DNA of 64,000 bases from Arthrobacter sp. Alg241-R88 (lineage in GTDB: Bacteria; Actinomycetota; Actinomycetes; Actinomycetales; Micrococcaceae): assembly GCF_900537115.1 (NCBI RefSeq), contig NZ_UNRG01000001.1:125121-189120 (forward strand), in the 5' to 3' direction. The notes below the pieces were generated by a model. The model was not told the origin of the DNA. It was given only the letters and a program-made list of their open reading frames with translations, and searched no databases. A program made the translations under genes and the position numbers. Shown piece by piece: positions 62,871-64,000 of the stretch (positions are counted from its first letter, which is position 1; each line of letters begins with the position of its first letter).

Positions 62871-63887
62871 ATGACAAAAAGCAGCACCGGGCGGCTGCCG
62901 CGCCTTGAGGACGTTGCGGAACTTGCCGGCGTCTCCCACCAGACCGTTTCCAGGGTGGTCAACGGCCATCCCAACGTCAGCAAAACGACCCGCGAAAAGG
63001 TTGAGGCGGCCATCGCGGAGCTGGGCTACCGGCGCAACACCGCGGCTCGAAGCCTGGTGACGAGGCGCTCGCAGACCATCGGTGTGCTGGGCAGTGAGCT
63101 TTCCCAGTACGGCCCGGCCAACACCATGCTGGGCGTGGAGCAGGCAGCGCGGGACGCCGGTTACTTCGTCAGCATCGCCGCGTTGCGTTCCGTAAGCAGG
63201 GACGCCATCTTGGATGCGCTGAGGCACTTTCTGGACCAGGCGGTGGACGGGATCGCCGTCCTGGTGCCGCACACCGAAACCTTGCGGATCCTGGAGGAGT
63301 TCAACCCCGGTGTGCCGGTGATGGCTGTCGGTTCGCTGGGCAACGAGGCCGTCAGCGGAGCGATGGTGGACCAGAAACGCGGGGCTGAGCTCGCCGTCGG
63401 GCATCTCATCGAGTTGGGGCACAGCAGGATCGGCCACGTTGCCGGCCCGGCGGACTGGATTGATGGTGCCTTGCGCACCGAGGGATGGCGCGCAGCGCTG
63501 CAGCACGCAGGCCTCCAGGATGACCTGTTATTTGAAGGCGACTGGAGCGCGGGGAGCGGCTACGCGATCGGGCGGCAACTGGCGGCGGAACGAAGGGCAA
63601 CGGCCGTGTTTGTGGGCAATGACCAGATGGCCCTCGGCGTGCTCCGCGCCTTCAACGAGGCGGGGGTCCGGGTGCCCGACGACGTGTCCGTGGTGGGGTT
63701 CGACGACCAGCCCGAGTCCAGCTACTTCACCCCGCCTCTCACCACGGTACGGCAGGACTTCGCAGAGCTTGGCAGGCGCTGTATGGACACCATGCTGAAG
63801 GAGATTGAGGCGGGCGCCGCCGTCAGCTCCACAGTGGTAACTCCGGAGCTGGTGCGCCGGGAAAGTGCGGCAGCGCCAAGGCATTAG
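62871..63887 (+). CDS. LacI family transcriptional regulator
   Basis: The 338-residue protein has an N-terminal LacI helix-turn-helix (RLEDVAELAGVSHQTVSRVV, then NGHPNVSKTTREKVEAAIAE) and a sugar-binding-protein-like effector domain (TIGVLGSELSQYGPANTMLG; GFDDQPESSYFTPPLTTVRQ). It probably represses a sugar operon, which may lie outside the window. ATG 62871 is preceded by GGGGAC. Nothing assignable follows up to 64000. Confidence 0.94.
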   Translation: MTKSSTGRLPRLEDVAELAGVSHQTVSRVVNGHPNVSKTTREKVEAAIAELGYRRNTAARSLVTRRSQTIGVLGSELSQYGPANTMLGVEQAARDAGYFVSIAALRSVSRDAILDALRHFLDQAVDGIAVLVPHTETLRILEEFNPGVPVMAVGSLGNEAVSGAMVDQKRGAELAVGHLIELGHSRIGHVAGPADWIDGALRTEGWRAALQHAGLQDDLLFEGDWSAGSGYAIGRQLAAERRATAVFVGNDQMALGVLRAFNEAGVRVPDDVSVVGFDDQPESSYFTPPLTTVRQDFAELGRRCMDTMLKEIEAGAAVSSTVVTPELVRRESAAAPRH

Positions 63888-64000
63888 CGGTTGCCTCGCT
63901 GTGGCCTGACGCCACGCCCCAGCCTGAAGCGATACCCGTCATTATTCTTCCGCCCGGTACTAAGCGGCGCGGGAGCTCTGGCGGTCCGTGGAACTGCGCC
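63888..64000. other. window end without assigned gene
   Basis: A small inverted repeat (GTGGC-N5-GCCAC near 63903) follows the LacI gene. A leftward gene could end here (a TAG on the minus strand near 63960), but too little is visible to call it. Confidence 0.3.

Noticed and set aside
63888..64000. C-terminus of a leftward gene at the right edge
   Set aside because: Only 13 to about 38 codons would be visible and no family feature can be recognised.

Overview
The window is about 64 kb of high-GC DNA that reads like the chromosome of an actinobacterium of the Arthrobacter/Pseudarthrobacter group (Micrococcaceae). The evidence is an Lsr2 nucleoid protein, an actinobacterial-type ClpC, DisA without a neighbouring RadA, many GTG starts, and many start codons placed 6-9 nt behind a TANNNT box (probably leaderless mRNAs). 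No phage, transposase, CRISPR array or rRNA operon was seen. One tRNA-Lys gene is present. The genus call is inference from gene content and style; no 16S is present.

Layout. 0-0.7 kb: truncated alpha/beta hydrolase. 0.8-10.5 kb: TetR regulator and a five-gene operon (permease, two DUF1989 proteins, biotin-dependent urea/guanidine carboxylase, allophanate hydrolase) that best fits guanidine used as a nitrogen source. 10.6-16.5 kb: second alpha/beta hydrolase, lysS, a 59-aa membrane protein, lsr2, clpC. 16.5-22 kb: S9 peptidase, amino-acid permease and an ArgA-like acetyltransferase, separated by gaps that hold a family of palindromic repeats. 22-24.8 kb: dihydroxyacetone kinase operon dhaKLM, with DhaM fused to HPr. 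24.8-32.3 kb: lipoprotein, DUF3592 protein, mutY, anchored exported protein, disA, small basic protein, prfC, lone beta-ketoacyl synthase. 32.3-42.8 kb: a D-glucarate regulon (kdgD, ketoglutarate-semialdehyde dehydrogenase, gudD, MFS transporter; LysR regulator; divergent tripartite transporter tctCBA plus a universal stress protein). 42.8-47 kb: Nudix hydrolase, orphan histidine kinase, radA. 47-51.7 kb: beta-glucoside PTS operon (bglF-bglA-bglG) with an RNA antiterminator in its leader. 51.7-59.5 kb: FUSC-like exporter, pstSCAB and a DUF47-PiT pair, giving high- and low-affinity phosphate uptake side by side. 59.8-64 kb: conserved hypothetical gene, tRNA-Lys, a gene-poor stretch, an orphan secreted protein and a LacI regulator.

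Regulatory logic that can be read directly. The glucarate enzymes and the divergent tct transporter carry the same 49-bp promoter module (37 of 49 positions identical, same operator-to-minus-35 spacing), so one LysR protein probably controls both. The bgl operon has a strong sigma70-like promoter, then a ribonucleic antiterminator overlapping a terminator, and encodes its own BglG antiterminator. pstS has a Pho-box-like direct repeat, and a stem-loop separates it from pstC.

The least explained material is structural DNA between genes. One family is of nested palindromes sharing a 20-nt loop while their arms vary but remain complementary (16.6, 16.7, 19.1 and 21.1 kb, with a relative at 47.0 kb). 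A second is a pair of long hairpins with a compensatory base-pair change, each placed 13-14 nt after a stop codon (10.5 and 50.7 kb).
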